Positions 1-7,003 are shown, counted from the stretch's first letter. The stretch is DNA of 11,559 bases from Flavobacteriaceae bacterium (GCA_029253805.1 JAQWYU010000180.1:1-11559); one strand, 5' to 3'. Notes: generated by a model not told the origin, from the sequence alone. Numbers and translations are program-made.

Positions 1-711
1 TAAATTAGCTTTTGGGAGGCGTGATCTAATAAAAGGCCAAATACCTTTTTTTAAATAACTTACTGCATCTAAATTAGGTGAATGTAAAAAATTACCAATT
101 GATACAAAATCAGATCTATTTTCAAATGATTTTAACCTATTTATTTTTAAATTCTGATTAGTGTCTAGCATAAAAGGTAAGTAGAGTAAAAGGGTAGAAT
201 CTACCTTAAATTTATCAACTAAAATTTTGAATTCACTTTCAGAAATAATTAATGAAAGGTCACATCTATACAAACTTGCTATCTCACGTTTAGTAATCTC
301 ATTAGATAAGAAATCATCTGAACAAATTTCTTGATAATTTAGAGCTAAACTCCTTGTTTTACGGACAAAATGTAAATCTTCTGTATCTAAAATCCTTAAA
401 GCATTTGGACAGTTTTCCATAATACGCCAGCCAAATTGCTCCTCAGTCATAAAACGGTCAAATAGAACAATCTTTGGATCTAATTCCTTGGCAAAAACAT
501 CAAAGCTAGAGTCATTTAGTAAAATATTGACAATTTGAACATTCAAGGACTCTAAATTGAATGCATTGTCAGATTTTTTACATGTTGTAGCAAATACAAT
601 TTTATAATTTTGGTCGTTAAAAAAATTAATTAATTGAAGCATTCGTATCCCAGCTGCAGATGAATTAGGTTCAGGATAAACAAAACCTATAATAAGTACG
701 GTTGGTTTCAT
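1..711 (-). CDS. Glycosyltransferase, GT4/GT1-like (3' end cut by window edge)
   Basis: The reading frame opens at ATG 711-709 and stays open to base 1, so 237 N-terminal residues are visible and the C-terminal part is missing. Residues 4-27 form a Rossmann-like first strand and helix (VLIIGFVYPEPNSSAAGIR), as in glycogen-phosphorylase-fold (GT-B) glycosyltransferases. Residues 109-114 read DTEDLH. Residues 204-214 (SIGNFLHSPNL) and the following WPFIRSRLPKANL match the 'G...H.PN.DAV..F...WP.I...LP.A.L' segment that opens the C-terminal nucleotide-sugar-binding domain of GT4 enzymes. The UDP/GDP-sugar site itself lies outside the window, so donor and acceptor cannot be told. It probably acts in the cytoplasm on a surface polysaccharide or lipid precursor. 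It starts 9 bases after the haem-protein stop codon and is probably co-transcribed with it. No own promoter was seen. Confidence 0.85.
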   Translation of the reverse strand, partial: MKPTVLIIGFVYPEPNSSAAGIRMLQLINFFNDQNYKIVFATTCKKSDNAFNLESLNVQIVNILLNDSSFDVFAKELDPKIVLFDRFMTEEQFGWRIMENCPNALRILDTEDLHFVRKTRSLALNYQEICSDDFLSNEITKREIASLYRCDLSLIISESEFKILVDKFKVDSTLLLYLPFMLDTNQNLKINRLKSFENRSDFVSIGNFLHSPNLDAVSYLKKGIWPFIRSRLPKANL

Positions 712-720
712 ACGCAACAA

Positions 721-1200
721 TTAGTCTTGAGGAGAAATATTGGTTAGATTGTATTCAATAATTTGTTTATGAGCCCAATCTACTAGGACATTAATCTCAT
801 TCTGATCTAAAACTGCATTTTGATGAGTCCATGAATAAGAACTTAAAGGCATTTTACCTTCATTAACTTCTTCAACTAATTCTTCCAATTTATGTGCTTT
901 ACGATTAGCTGAGTATGTAGACCATTTTGAAACATCAAAATGTTTCTTTCCCCCATTAATATGACTATTAAGCCAATAATTTATTGGAGTGATAGAGTTA
1001 TACCAGGGATACTCAGTTTGATCACTATGACAGTCAAAACAGGACTCTTTTAAGATTTTTTGCACATCTTTAGGGGGCTTTGCATCCAAAAAGAATTGAT
1101 CCGTAGCATAAAAACCATTCTGATTTTTCTTTGGACTTAAAAATTGAGAGGCTATGAAGAAAAATGTAATAGCGCCTAGAATTTTATTTTTTAGATTCAT
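721..1200 (-). CDS. Haem-binding domain protein (Haem_bd family)
   Basis: This 159-residue protein has an N-terminal hydrophobic segment (about residues 8-21) that should act as a signal peptide or membrane anchor, so the rest sits in the periplasm. Residues 54-58 are CFDCH, a CxxCH motif for covalent haem c. The surrounding text (SCFDCHSDQTEYPWYNSI, then a GKMPLSSY segment with Met117 as a possible distal ligand, and a late W-A-H) matches the Haem_bd family (PF14376) of Bacteroidota. Its redox partner is unknown. The frame can be read back to 1278, but I chose ATG 1200-1198 because it gives the normal family N-terminus and because a good promoter lies at 1228-1260, downstream of the longer start. 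The glycosyltransferase gene follows 9 bases after the stop; no functional link is evident. Family assignment is from motif recognition. Confidence 0.9.
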   Translation of the reverse strand: MNLKNKILGAITFFFIASQFLSPKKNQNGFYATDQFFLDAKPPKDVQKILKESCFDCHSDQTEYPWYNSITPINYWLNSHINGGKKHFDVSKWSTYSANRKAHKLEELVEEVNEGKMPLSSYSWTHQNAVLDQNEINVLVDWAHKQIIEYNLTNISPQD

Positions 1201-1227
1201 ATAACAATAAGCATTAAAAATAAAAAT

Positions 1228-1260
1228 CAAAGATAATGAAAAACGAAAAGAATTAATCAA
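1228..1260 (-). promoter_or_regulatory. Flavobacterial housekeeping promoter for the haem-protein gene
   Basis: On the minus strand TTG (1260-1258) is followed after 22 bases by TATCTTTG (1235-1228). This fits the Flavobacterium consensus TTG-N17-23-TAnnTTTG with every fixed base matched. The expected transcript start is near 1222, giving a leader of about 20 bases before ATG 1200. No measured start is available. Confidence 0.6.
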
Positions 1261-1299
1261 ACATACTAAAACAACCAAATTAAAACTTCCAATTGAGAG

Positions 1300-1331
1300 A
1301 ACAAATTTTGTTATGAAAATACGTATATTTG
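1300..1331 (+). promoter_or_regulatory. Probable purB promoter with a short inverted repeat
   Basis: TATATTTG at 1324-1331 is a perfect match to the Bacteroidota -7 element TAnnTTTG and would give a transcript start near 1338, about 15 bases before the purB ATG. The nearest upstream TTG (1308-1310) is only 13 bases away, shorter than the usual 17-23, so the -33 side is poor. A perfect 6-base inverted repeat around one central base, AACAAATTTTGTT, occupies 1300-1312 where the -33 contact should be, and could be an operator. In A+T-rich DNA such a repeat can also arise by chance. Confidence 0.4.
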
Positions 1332-1352
1332 ATCCTTCGAAATTTACAAATT

Positions 1353-2696
1353 ATGTCTTTGTTTACGCTTAATGCAATATCACCTATTGACGGTAGGTAC
1401 AGATCAAAAGTTAAATCTCTAGCAGATTTTTTCTCTGAAGAAGCACTTATCAAATATCGAGTTTTAGTAGAAATCGAGTATTTCATCGCACTGTGCGAAA
1501 TTCCTTTACCTCAACTAAAGGAATTTGATAGCTCTTTTTTTAAGGACTTAAGAGCAATTTATACTGATTTTTCTTCTAAAGACGCTCAAGCTATTAAAGA
1601 TATTGAAAGCATTACTAACCATGACGTAAAAGCTGTTGAGTATTTTATCAAAGATAAATTTGATTCGCTTAAAATTTCTGAATACAAAGAATTTATTCAT
1701 TTTGGATTAACCTCGCAAGACATTAATAACACTGCAATTCCATTAAGTATAAAAGAAGCCATCTCAGCTGTATATACAACAGAATATAAATCTTTAATTA
1801 AATGTTTGAAAGCATTAGCATATGAATGGTCCGAAATTCCGATGCTTGCAAGAACACACGGACAACCTGCCTCCCCTACTCGTCTAGGAAAAGAAATTGA
1901 AGTTTTTGTAACACGCTTGGAAGCTCAATTTAAATTAATAAACTCAATTCCTAATGCTGCTAAATTTGGTGGCGCTACAGGTAATTTTAATGCACACAAA
2001 GTGGCCTATCCAAAAATAAACTGGCAGTCATTTGCAAGTAAGTTTTTAAAAGATAAACTTGACTTGGATCATTCTTTTCCAACTACTCAAATTGAGCATT
2101 ACGATCATATGGCTGGACTTTTTGATACGCTTAAGCGCATTAATACCATAATTATTGATTTAGATCGTGATTTCTGGACTTATGTATCTATGGACTATTT
2201 TAAACAAAAAATTAAAAAAGGGGAAGTCGGAAGCTCTGCCATGCCTCATAAAGTTAATCCAATTGACTTTGAAAATAGCGAAGGTAATTTAGGAATTGCG
2301 AATGCAATGTTTGAACACCTTTCTGCTAAATTACCTATATCTAGGCTTCAACGAGATTTGACAGATAGTACTGTTTTGAGAAACATTGGCGTTCCATTTG
2401 CACATACAATCATAGCCTTTAAGGCTACATTAAAAGGACTTAAAAAACTTCTTTTAAATTCATCTAAAATTTCTGAAGATTTAGACAAAAACTGGGCAGT
2501 TGTAGCGGAAGCAATACAAACTATATTAAGGCGTGAAGGTTATTCTAACCCCTATGAAGCTCTTAAAGGATTGACCAGAACAAATGAAGGAATAACTCAA
2601 AAATCTATTTCAAACTTCATAGAAACATTGGAAGTTAGTGATGTAATTAAGTTGGAATTGAAAGCTATTATTCCATCAAATTACACTGGAATTTAA
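1353..2696 (+). CDS. purB: Adenylosuccinate lyase
   Basis: PurB acts twice in purine synthesis: it releases fumarate from SAICAR to give AICAR and from adenylosuccinate to give AMP. It works as a cytoplasmic homotetramer of the fumarase/aspartase superfamily. The 447-residue product opens with LNAISPIDGRY, the standard N-terminus. It carries ARTHGQPASPTRLGKE around His169 (general acid/base region, equivalent to E. coli His171) and the superfamily signature GSSAMPHKVNPIDFENSEGN with Ser295 in the flexible catalytic loop. Length is close to the 456 residues of E. coli PurB, and the late part fits the bacterial ASL_C domain. A TTG at 1329 would add eight residues, but it overlaps the -7 promoter element, so ATG 1353 is preferred. 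The gene is divergent from the haem gene and convergent with the DUF4252 operon, which ends 18 bases away with no visible terminator. Confidence 0.98.
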   Translation: MSLFTLNAISPIDGRYRSKVKSLADFFSEEALIKYRVLVEIEYFIALCEIPLPQLKEFDSSFFKDLRAIYTDFSSKDAQAIKDIESITNHDVKAVEYFIKDKFDSLKISEYKEFIHFGLTSQDINNTAIPLSIKEAISAVYTTEYKSLIKCLKALAYEWSEIPMLARTHGQPASPTRLGKEIEVFVTRLEAQFKLINSIPNAAKFGGATGNFNAHKVAYPKINWQSFASKFLKDKLDLDHSFPTTQIEHYDHMAGLFDTLKRINTIIIDLDRDFWTYVSMDYFKQKIKKGEVGSSAMPHKVNPIDFENSEGNLGIANAMFEHLSAKLPISRLQRDLTDSTVLRNIGVPFAHTIIAFKATLKGLKKLLLNSSKISEDLDKNWAVVAEAIQTILRREGYSNPYEALKGLTRTNEGITQKSISNFIETLEVSDVIKLELKAIIPSNYTGI

Positions 2697-2714
2697 TAGT
2701 TAAGAATTGAGAAT

Positions 2715-3242
2715 CTAAAGTAAATATTTCATAAAAGAATCCATTTTTGAATGTTGGGTATCTAATTGATCTATTACACTGCCTAGTTTCATAATTTGAA
2801 AAAGATTCATGTCATTACCCAAAACCCTTACAATAGCAAAACCCATTTCTAATGTATAGCCGAAAATAATAATCTCATCAATAGTATTATTATTTTCAAT
2901 GTAAAGAATTTTAACCTTTCCTCCGGAACCTGTCCCCATTCTTATTAAATCATTGTATGTATTTGACTTTAAAATATTTTTAACTGAAGATAATTGAAAA
3001 TTAAATTCATCTAAATTTCCGTCGTCAATACTGTAAGAAATTACATTCAGCTTATCAATTGTATTGATAGCATTTATTTGGTCCTCAGAAAAACCTATTT
3101 TTCCATTACTGAGAAAAGAAATAGGAATATCTACTGACATAAATCCGGATTCTTCCTGATGATTTACAAAATAAGTTTGTAGAGAATCTTTGGAACTACA
3201 CGAGGTGAGAAAAAATAAAGATGCAATAAATAGCTTTATCAT
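2715..3242 (-). CDS. DUF4252 lipoprotein (last gene of the sigma-factor operon)
   Basis: The 175-residue product starts with a lipoprotein signal peptide: a hydrophobic stretch, then LTSCSS with Cys15 as the expected lipidated residue. The mature part resembles the DUF4252 family (PF14060) of Bacteroidota: an early FMSVDIP strand, a central IDKLNVISYSIDD strand, a G-rich turn near residues 102-110 (RMGTGSGGK), and the closing FAIVRVLGNDMN-IMKLG segment. It has no cysteine after the lipobox and no recognisable catalytic motif. It begins 3 bases after the stop of the other DUF4252 gene, so the two are surely co-transcribed, and it appears to be a diverged paralogue of it. The exact role of the family is unknown. 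Location behind an ECF sigma gene suggests an envelope output or sensing function, which is inference. Confidence 0.88.
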   Translation of the reverse strand: MIKLFIASLFFLTSCSSKDSLQTYFVNHQEESGFMSVDIPISFLSNGKIGFSEDQINAINTIDKLNVISYSIDDGNLDEFNFQLSSVKNILKSNTYNDLIRMGTGSGGKVKILYIENNNTIDEIIIFGYTLEMGFAIVRVLGNDMNLFQIMKLGSVIDQLDTQHSKMDSFMKYLL

Positions 3243-3245
3243 TTA

Positions 3246-3842
3246 CTATTTATTTTTTTTAATTAACTTCTTGTCCGCATTTTTCAATAAATCTCCACCA
3301 GGAACATTAAGCTTAGAAGTTAGGTTTGAGACTTCACGTAAATCGATATCTCCTTTAAGTGATAAAAGAACAGTTTCAAATTCAAGTTTTGTTCCATTAA
3401 TTGTATAGTTCTCTTGGACAGATAAGTTCGTTAGTTCAGTTGAGAACATTAAGAGCTCTTTAACATGATTGTCATCTTTGCCCTCAAGAATATAAAATTT
3501 AATATTACTACCGTCAACCTTAATTCTCATCAACTCCTCCAACTTAAATATCTCAATATATTCTGCAACATCTCCCTCCATAACTGAACTCATTTCTCGA
3601 GATGAGGTTGTATAAACAGAAAGATTTTTTAACTTTCCAGCCTGAATCATAAGTGCTCCAGCATCTGGATCATTTGTTTCAATATCTGACAACATATTGA
3701 ACATTTTTTGATTTACTATAATTGAACCTACATCGTCATAATCTTCATATTTATCGAAAAAATTTTGGGAGAAAAGGAATGTAGGAAATAGAACTAAACT
3801 AAGTATTAGTGTCAATGTTTGTGGTTGTGTTTGTTTTTTCAT
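3246..3842 (-). CDS. Secreted DUF4252 protein
   Basis: This 198-residue protein has a Sec signal peptide without lipobox (MKKQTQPQ, then a hydrophobic core ending FPTFLFSQ near residue 26), so it should be exported to the periplasm. The mature region starts FFDKYEDYDDVGSIIVNQKMF, as DUF4252 proteins do, and includes repeated short strand-like segments and a C-terminal lysine-rich tail (KKLIKKNK). No catalytic motif is visible. The frame is open back to 3893, but ATG 3842 is chosen because it starts the signal peptide and lies one base after the preceding stop codon (3844), instead of overlapping that gene by 50 bases. With its neighbour it makes a tandem paralogous pair in which one copy is soluble or peripheral and the other a lipoprotein. 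Function is unknown. Confidence 0.88.
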   Translation of the reverse strand: MKKQTQPQTLTLILSLVLFPTFLFSQNFFDKYEDYDDVGSIIVNQKMFNMLSDIETNDPDAGALMIQAGKLKNLSVYTTSSREMSSVMEGDVAEYIEIFKLEELMRIKVDGSNIKFYILEGKDDNHVKELLMFSTELTNLSVQENYTINGTKLEFETVLLSLKGDIDLREVSNLTSKLNVPGGDLLKNADKKLIKKNK

Positions 3843-3843
3843 T

Positions 3844-4341
3844 TTATTTACTTTTAATTTTAAAGATTGAATTAGTTGAGTTTTGAAATTCACTCAATAT
3901 CTTGATGTTTAAATTACTCATTTCAAAAGACGAGCTAATAATACTTAAATTACTTAAAGCTACATTTCCTTCCTTCATTTTATTTGAAATTAGTTCGAGG
4001 GCTTTTATTGTTTCATTGTAAGCGTGTAATTCTTCATTTGAAAGAGATGATATATATTTTTTTGAAGGTATATTCATTAAAGCCATGAAAAAAATTAACA
4101 AGGCAGCAGCAACTGCAACACAACTAATAAACTTATTTTGGATTTTATATCTGACTTTGAGAGATCTTTGAGCTGAATGTTTTGTATCTGATTCAAAGTA
4201 AAAGAATAGTTGTTTATAGGGTACCAAATGATGTGGAATGCTTTTTTTAGAGAAATAACTCCTTAACTGCGCTTCCTCGCTAAGCGAAGTATTTCCCTTA
4301 TCATATTTCTCTATAAGACTTTCAATTTTATTTAATTCCAT
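3844..4341 (-). CDS. Single-pass membrane protein, probable anti-sigma factor
   Basis: The 165-residue protein has a cytoplasmic-type N-terminus of about 70 residues, one strong transmembrane segment (residues 71-91, FISCVAVAAALLIFFMALM), and about 75 residues predicted outside the membrane. The N-terminus (NKIESLIEKYDKGNTSLSEEAQLRSYF) follows the 'Y..G.ts..Ee..L..yf' pattern seen in anti-sigma factors and in FecR-like N-termini of Bacteroidota. There is no HxxxCxxC zinc motif, so it is not a ZAS-type anti-sigma factor. The gene overlaps the end of the sigma gene by 14 bases (4328-4341), which points to coupled translation and fixed stoichiometry, normal for sigma/anti-sigma pairs. The anti-sigma role rests on topology and position only. 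The family itself is not one I can name. Confidence 0.7.
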   Translation of the reverse strand: MELNKIESLIEKYDKGNTSLSEEAQLRSYFSKKSIPHHLVPYKQLFFYFESDTKHSAQRSLKVRYKIQNKFISCVAVAAALLIFFMALMNIPSKKYISSLSNEELHAYNETIKALELISNKMKEGNVALSNLSIISSSFEMSNLNIKILSEFQNSTNSIFKIKSK

Positions 4342-4837
4342 AATTATGAGTCTTTGTTAATTTTTCCCTTATTATTTTTCTTGCTCTTGAAAGTGAAACT
4401 CTAATTGCTGTTTCATTCATATCCAATATATCTGCTATTTCACTAAACTCAAAACACTCTACATCTCTTAGCTGTAAAATAAGTTTTTGATTTCTTGGCA
4501 AAGCATTCATATGAAACTCTACCCAACGCAAGCTATCATTAACTTCAACAGATTCTTGTAATGACCGGCTAGAATCTTCATAGTTGGAATGTGCTATTTT
4601 TAAATTTTGTGCATTTTTAGATTTTAATTTATCAAAACACCTGTTTTTAATCATTGTAATTGCATAAGCTTCTGGGTTTTTATAATTTGTAAGTTTGTCT
4701 CTACTCCTCCATAATTTAAAAATAACGTCCTGTAGTGCATCTTCTGCTTCTTCCGCTGAAACTAATAAACGTCTCGCAATTCTAAACATCTTATCCTTAG
4801 ATGGTGTAATGATTATTAAGAATTCTGTTTCACTCAA
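4328..4837 (-). CDS. ECF-type RNA polymerase sigma factor
   Basis: The 169-residue product has the two domains of extracytoplasmic-function sigma factors. Region 2 (about residues 12-78) contains AEEAEDALQDVIFKLW, the core-binding and -10 recognition helix start, and TMIKNRCFDKLK. Region 4 (about 105-160) contains LPRNQKLILQLRD and the helix-turn-helix FSEIADILDMNETAIRVSLSRARKIIREKL, split here across two helices, for -35 binding. It heads a four-gene operon with a membrane protein and two DUF4252 proteins. The only start giving a full region 2 is TTG 4837-4835, since an in-frame stop lies a few codons upstream; the next ATG (residue 17) would cut region 2. An ATG at 4848 is out of frame (see the separate entry). 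An ECF-like promoter at 4871-4896 suggests that the factor activates its own operon. Confidence 0.93.
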   Translation of the reverse strand: MSETEFLIIITPSKDKMFRIARRLLVSAEEAEDALQDVIFKLWRSRDKLTNYKNPEAYAITMIKNRCFDKLKSKNAQNLKIAHSNYEDSSRSLQESVEVNDSLRWVEFHMNALPRNQKLILQLRDVECFEFSEIADILDMNETAIRVSLSRARKIIREKLTKTHNYGIK

Positions 4838-4848
4838 AATATACTCAT
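4834..4848 (-). other. Four-codon upstream frame overlapping the sigma TTG start
   Basis: On the minus strand ATG 4848-4846 begins a frame of only four codons (Met-Ser-Ile-Phe) that stops at TGA 4836-4834. That stop shares bases with the TTG start of the sigma gene (TTGA). This could be a leader that couples translation to a weak start codon. The alternative is a length error or natural variant in the run of four T bases just before: one extra T would fuse the ATG in frame and give a sigma protein starting MSIFLSETEF. Confidence 0.35.
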
Positions 4849-4870
4849 AGTGTTTAAGTTACAAATAAAA

Positions 4871-4896
4871 TACGATTGAGTACGTAAATTGTTACA
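4871..4896 (-). promoter_or_regulatory. ECF-type promoter, likely autoregulatory
   Basis: The minus strand carries TGTAAC (4896-4891) and CGTA (4874-4871) separated by exactly 16 bases. ECF sigma promoters widely have an AAC-containing -35 box and a CGT-type -10 box at this spacing (for example Bacillus SigW, TGAAAC-N16-CGTA). It lies 33 bases ahead of the TTG start of the sigma gene, the right place for self-activation. No good TAnnTTTG element was found for this operon. A possible housekeeping promoter for the divergent peptidase gene (TTG 4889-4891, 23 bases, TAGTTTTA 4915-4922, last base mismatched) would overlap its -35 box. Confidence 0.5.
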
Positions 4897-4985
4897 AGAC
4901 AAAAAAATAAATTTTAGTTTTATGATAATTAGTTTAATTTAGATTAATAGTCAAAGCTATAAATCACAGTGAAAAAAAAACAAAT

Positions 4986-6395
4986 ATGAAATTTTTTATC
5001 AAATATACTATACTAATATTTATTTTGAGTTTTTCTTTTAGTTGTTTCAAGGACGATGATGATTCAATTTCGAGAAGTTCTGAAATCAAAGATTTTATAT
5101 GGAAAGGAATGAATTTTGCTTATTTATACAAGGCAAATAGTCCCAACTTGGCTAATGATAGATTTGAAAGTAGTAGTGAATATCAAGATTATTTAAATGG
5201 TTTTGACTCACCTGAGTCACTATTTGAAAGTGTTGTTTATGATCGTCAATTGACAGATAGGTTTAGTAGAATTACAAGCGATTACATAGAATTAGAACAA
5301 CAATTTAGTGGAGTCACAAAAACTAATGGGGCAGAATATAACTTTTATTATGTTCCTGGAAGTACAAGTGAAATTTTTGGAGTTGTCCGATTAATTTTAC
5401 CAGAAAGTAATGCAAGCAATACATCTATTGTTAGAGGTCAAGTTTTTAATAAAATTGATGATCAAATAATAACTATTACTAATATCAGTTCTTTGCTTGC
5501 AAGTGAAACTTACAGTATAGGATTAGCAGTTTATAATGACAATGGAACTAACGATTATGAAGATGATACTATTTCAAACTCATCTGAAACTATAATATTG
5601 AGTAAGTCAGTATATTATGAAAATCCAATTTATAAAACTGAAGTATTTAACTTGGATAATGAAAATGTAGCTTATCTTATGTATAATGGTTTTATAGCGG
5701 ATTATGAGAGTCAATTAAATATAGCTTTCGGTAGTTTGCAATCACAAAATATTCAACATTTAGTTTTAGATTTAAGATACAACCCTGGAGGGAGTGTTAA
5801 AACAGCAGCTGTATTGGGAAGTATGATAACAGGGATGACAAGCGGAGTTTTTGCAAGACTACAATATAATGATGATTTACAAAACAATAATACAAATTAC
5901 AATTTCTCAAGTAGCCTGGCTCTGGGAGGTAGTATAAATTCACTAAATCTGAACAAAATTTATGTGTTAACTACAGGAAGTTCAGCTTCTGCTAGTGAAA
6001 TGATTATAAATAGCTTAAGTGCATACATCGATGTTATTCAAATAGGAACTAAGACTGTAGGTAAATCTCAAGCCTCCATAACTATTTATGATTCACCTAC
6101 ATTTCAAAGACAAGGAGCTAGCTCAGGGCACTTGTACGCGCTTCAACCTCTTGTAGCTATCTCAGTCAATAAAGACAATTTAGTCGTTCCTTCAGCTGGG
6201 CTAGAGCCAGATATTGAGGTTATAGAATCTATCACAAATTATGGTGTATTAGGTACAATAGAAGAGCCAATGCTAGCGGCAGCGCTTACCGCTATTCAAA
6301 ATTCTGGAAGATTTGAGGCTGATAATAATGGAGTCTACCCTATTTTAGATACTAATTCATTTATTCCTCACATACAAGACATGTATATTGACTAA
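4986..6395 (+). CDS. S41-family serine peptidase, lipoprotein
   Basis: This 469-residue protein is a C-terminal-processing-type (CtpA/Prc-like) peptidase. Residues 1-20 are a lipoprotein signal ending SFSC (Cys20), followed by an acidic DDDD tether. Residues 34-100 (IKDFIWKGMNFAYLYK to DRFSRITSDYIELE) match the Bacteroidota S41 N-terminal domain. A reduced PDZ-like part includes RGQVFNKIDDQ (150-160). The catalytic domain has LDLRYNPGG (261-269), the nucleophile motif SSASASEM with Ser335, and Lys360 in KTVGKSQ; the Ser-Lys spacing of 25 is that of known S41 dyads (Ser372/Lys397 in the algal D1 protease). It should therefore be active, in the periplasm or outer membrane. It is divergent from the sigma operon across 148 bases. 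Its substrate is unknown. A role in the same envelope response is inference. Confidence 0.93.
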   Translation: MKFFIKYTILIFILSFSFSCFKDDDDSISRSSEIKDFIWKGMNFAYLYKANSPNLANDRFESSSEYQDYLNGFDSPESLFESVVYDRQLTDRFSRITSDYIELEQQFSGVTKTNGAEYNFYYVPGSTSEIFGVVRLILPESNASNTSIVRGQVFNKIDDQIITITNISSLLASETYSIGLAVYNDNGTNDYEDDTISNSSETIILSKSVYYENPIYKTEVFNLDNENVAYLMYNGFIADYESQLNIAFGSLQSQNIQHLVLDLRYNPGGSVKTAAVLGSMITGMTSGVFARLQYNDDLQNNNTNYNFSSSLALGGSINSLNLNKIYVLTTGSSASASEMIINSLSAYIDVIQIGTKTVGKSQASITIYDSPTFQRQGASSGHLYALQPLVAISVNKDNLVVPSAGLEPDIEVIESITNYGVLGTIEEPMLAAALTAIQNSGRFEADNNGVYPILDTNSFIPHIQDMYID

Positions 6396-6459
6396 AATCC
6401 TGGAGGCTATTACTACATTATACCACACTATATACAATTGAAAAATATTTATAGAACTG

Positions 6460-6489
6460 TTGGTATTTATCTAAATAATATTATTTTTG
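6460..6489 (+). promoter_or_regulatory. Flavobacterial housekeeping promoter for the DUF6580 gene
   Basis: TTG at 6460-6462 is followed after 19 bases by TATTTTTG at 6482-6489, a full match to TTG-N17-23-TAnnTTTG. The transcript start would be near 6496, leaving a leader of about 10 bases before ATG 6506. It may drive both this gene and the RmuC-like gene, since no clear promoter is seen in the 54 bases between them. Confidence 0.55.
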
Positions 6490-6505
6490 AGATTTAACTT
6501 CCCAT

Positions 6506-7003
6506 ATGAATAAAAATATACTTACGAAAAAACAGGTAGTTATTATTCTATTTATGCTAATAGCTGTATCCTTTAGGCTATTTCCTCATCTACCTAATTT
6601 TACACCAATTACAGCTATAGCTCTATTTGGAGGTCTTTATTTTTCAAATAAAAAAATGGCGTATTTAGTACCTGTATTTATTATGGGCTTGTCTGACGTT
6701 TTTTTAGGGTTTCATTTGATTTCATTATTTGTATACTCAGCATTTTTACTAATTAGTTTTATTGGAACTAAGACAAAAAAACCAAATATCTTCACTATTT
6801 TAATGGGCAGTCTTAGTTTTTTTATTGTGACTAACTTTGGTGTATGGCTAATTGGTTATCCAAAAACATGGACAGGCATAATTGAATGCTATACTCTTGC
6901 ATTACCCTTTTTTAGAAATTCTATACTGGGAGATTTCTTTTACTCTGGCATAATGATGTTTGGTTATAAATTTGTTGAAAAAAAATATCTAAATTTGGCT
7001 TAA
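6506..7003 (+). CDS. DUF6580-family integral membrane protein
   Basis: The 165-residue protein is mostly hydrophobic, with about five or six membrane segments (roughly residues 10-25, 33-47, 51-68, 71-87, 95-117 and 131-157). Conserved polar and aromatic positions fit the DUF6580 family: RLFPHLPNFTPITAIALFGG near the start, GLSDVFLGFH, TNFGVW, and the late CYTLALPFFRNSILGDFFYS. The size and fold pattern resemble substrate-binding S components of energy-coupling transporters, but no partner ATPase or T component lies in this window, so transport is only a possibility. It has its own good promoter and is followed after 54 bases by the RmuC-like gene on the same strand. The substrate cannot be told from the sequence. 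Confidence 0.85.
   Translation: MNKNILTKKQVVIILFMLIAVSFRLFPHLPNFTPITAIALFGGLYFSNKKMAYLVPVFIMGLSDVFLGFHLISLFVYSAFLLISFIGTKTKKPNIFTILMGSLSFFIVTNFGVWLIGYPKTWTGIIECYTLALPFFRNSILGDFFYSGIMMFGYKFVEKKYLNLA

Noticed and set aside
1280..1486. Minus-strand open frame of 68 codons across the purB start
   Set aside because: It lies opposite purB and its promoter, shows no family pattern and has an unlikely composition; it is an antisense shadow.
3190..3408. Plus-strand open frame of 72 codons over the DUF4252 junction
   Set aside because: It is antisense to two well-supported genes and has no recognisable domain.
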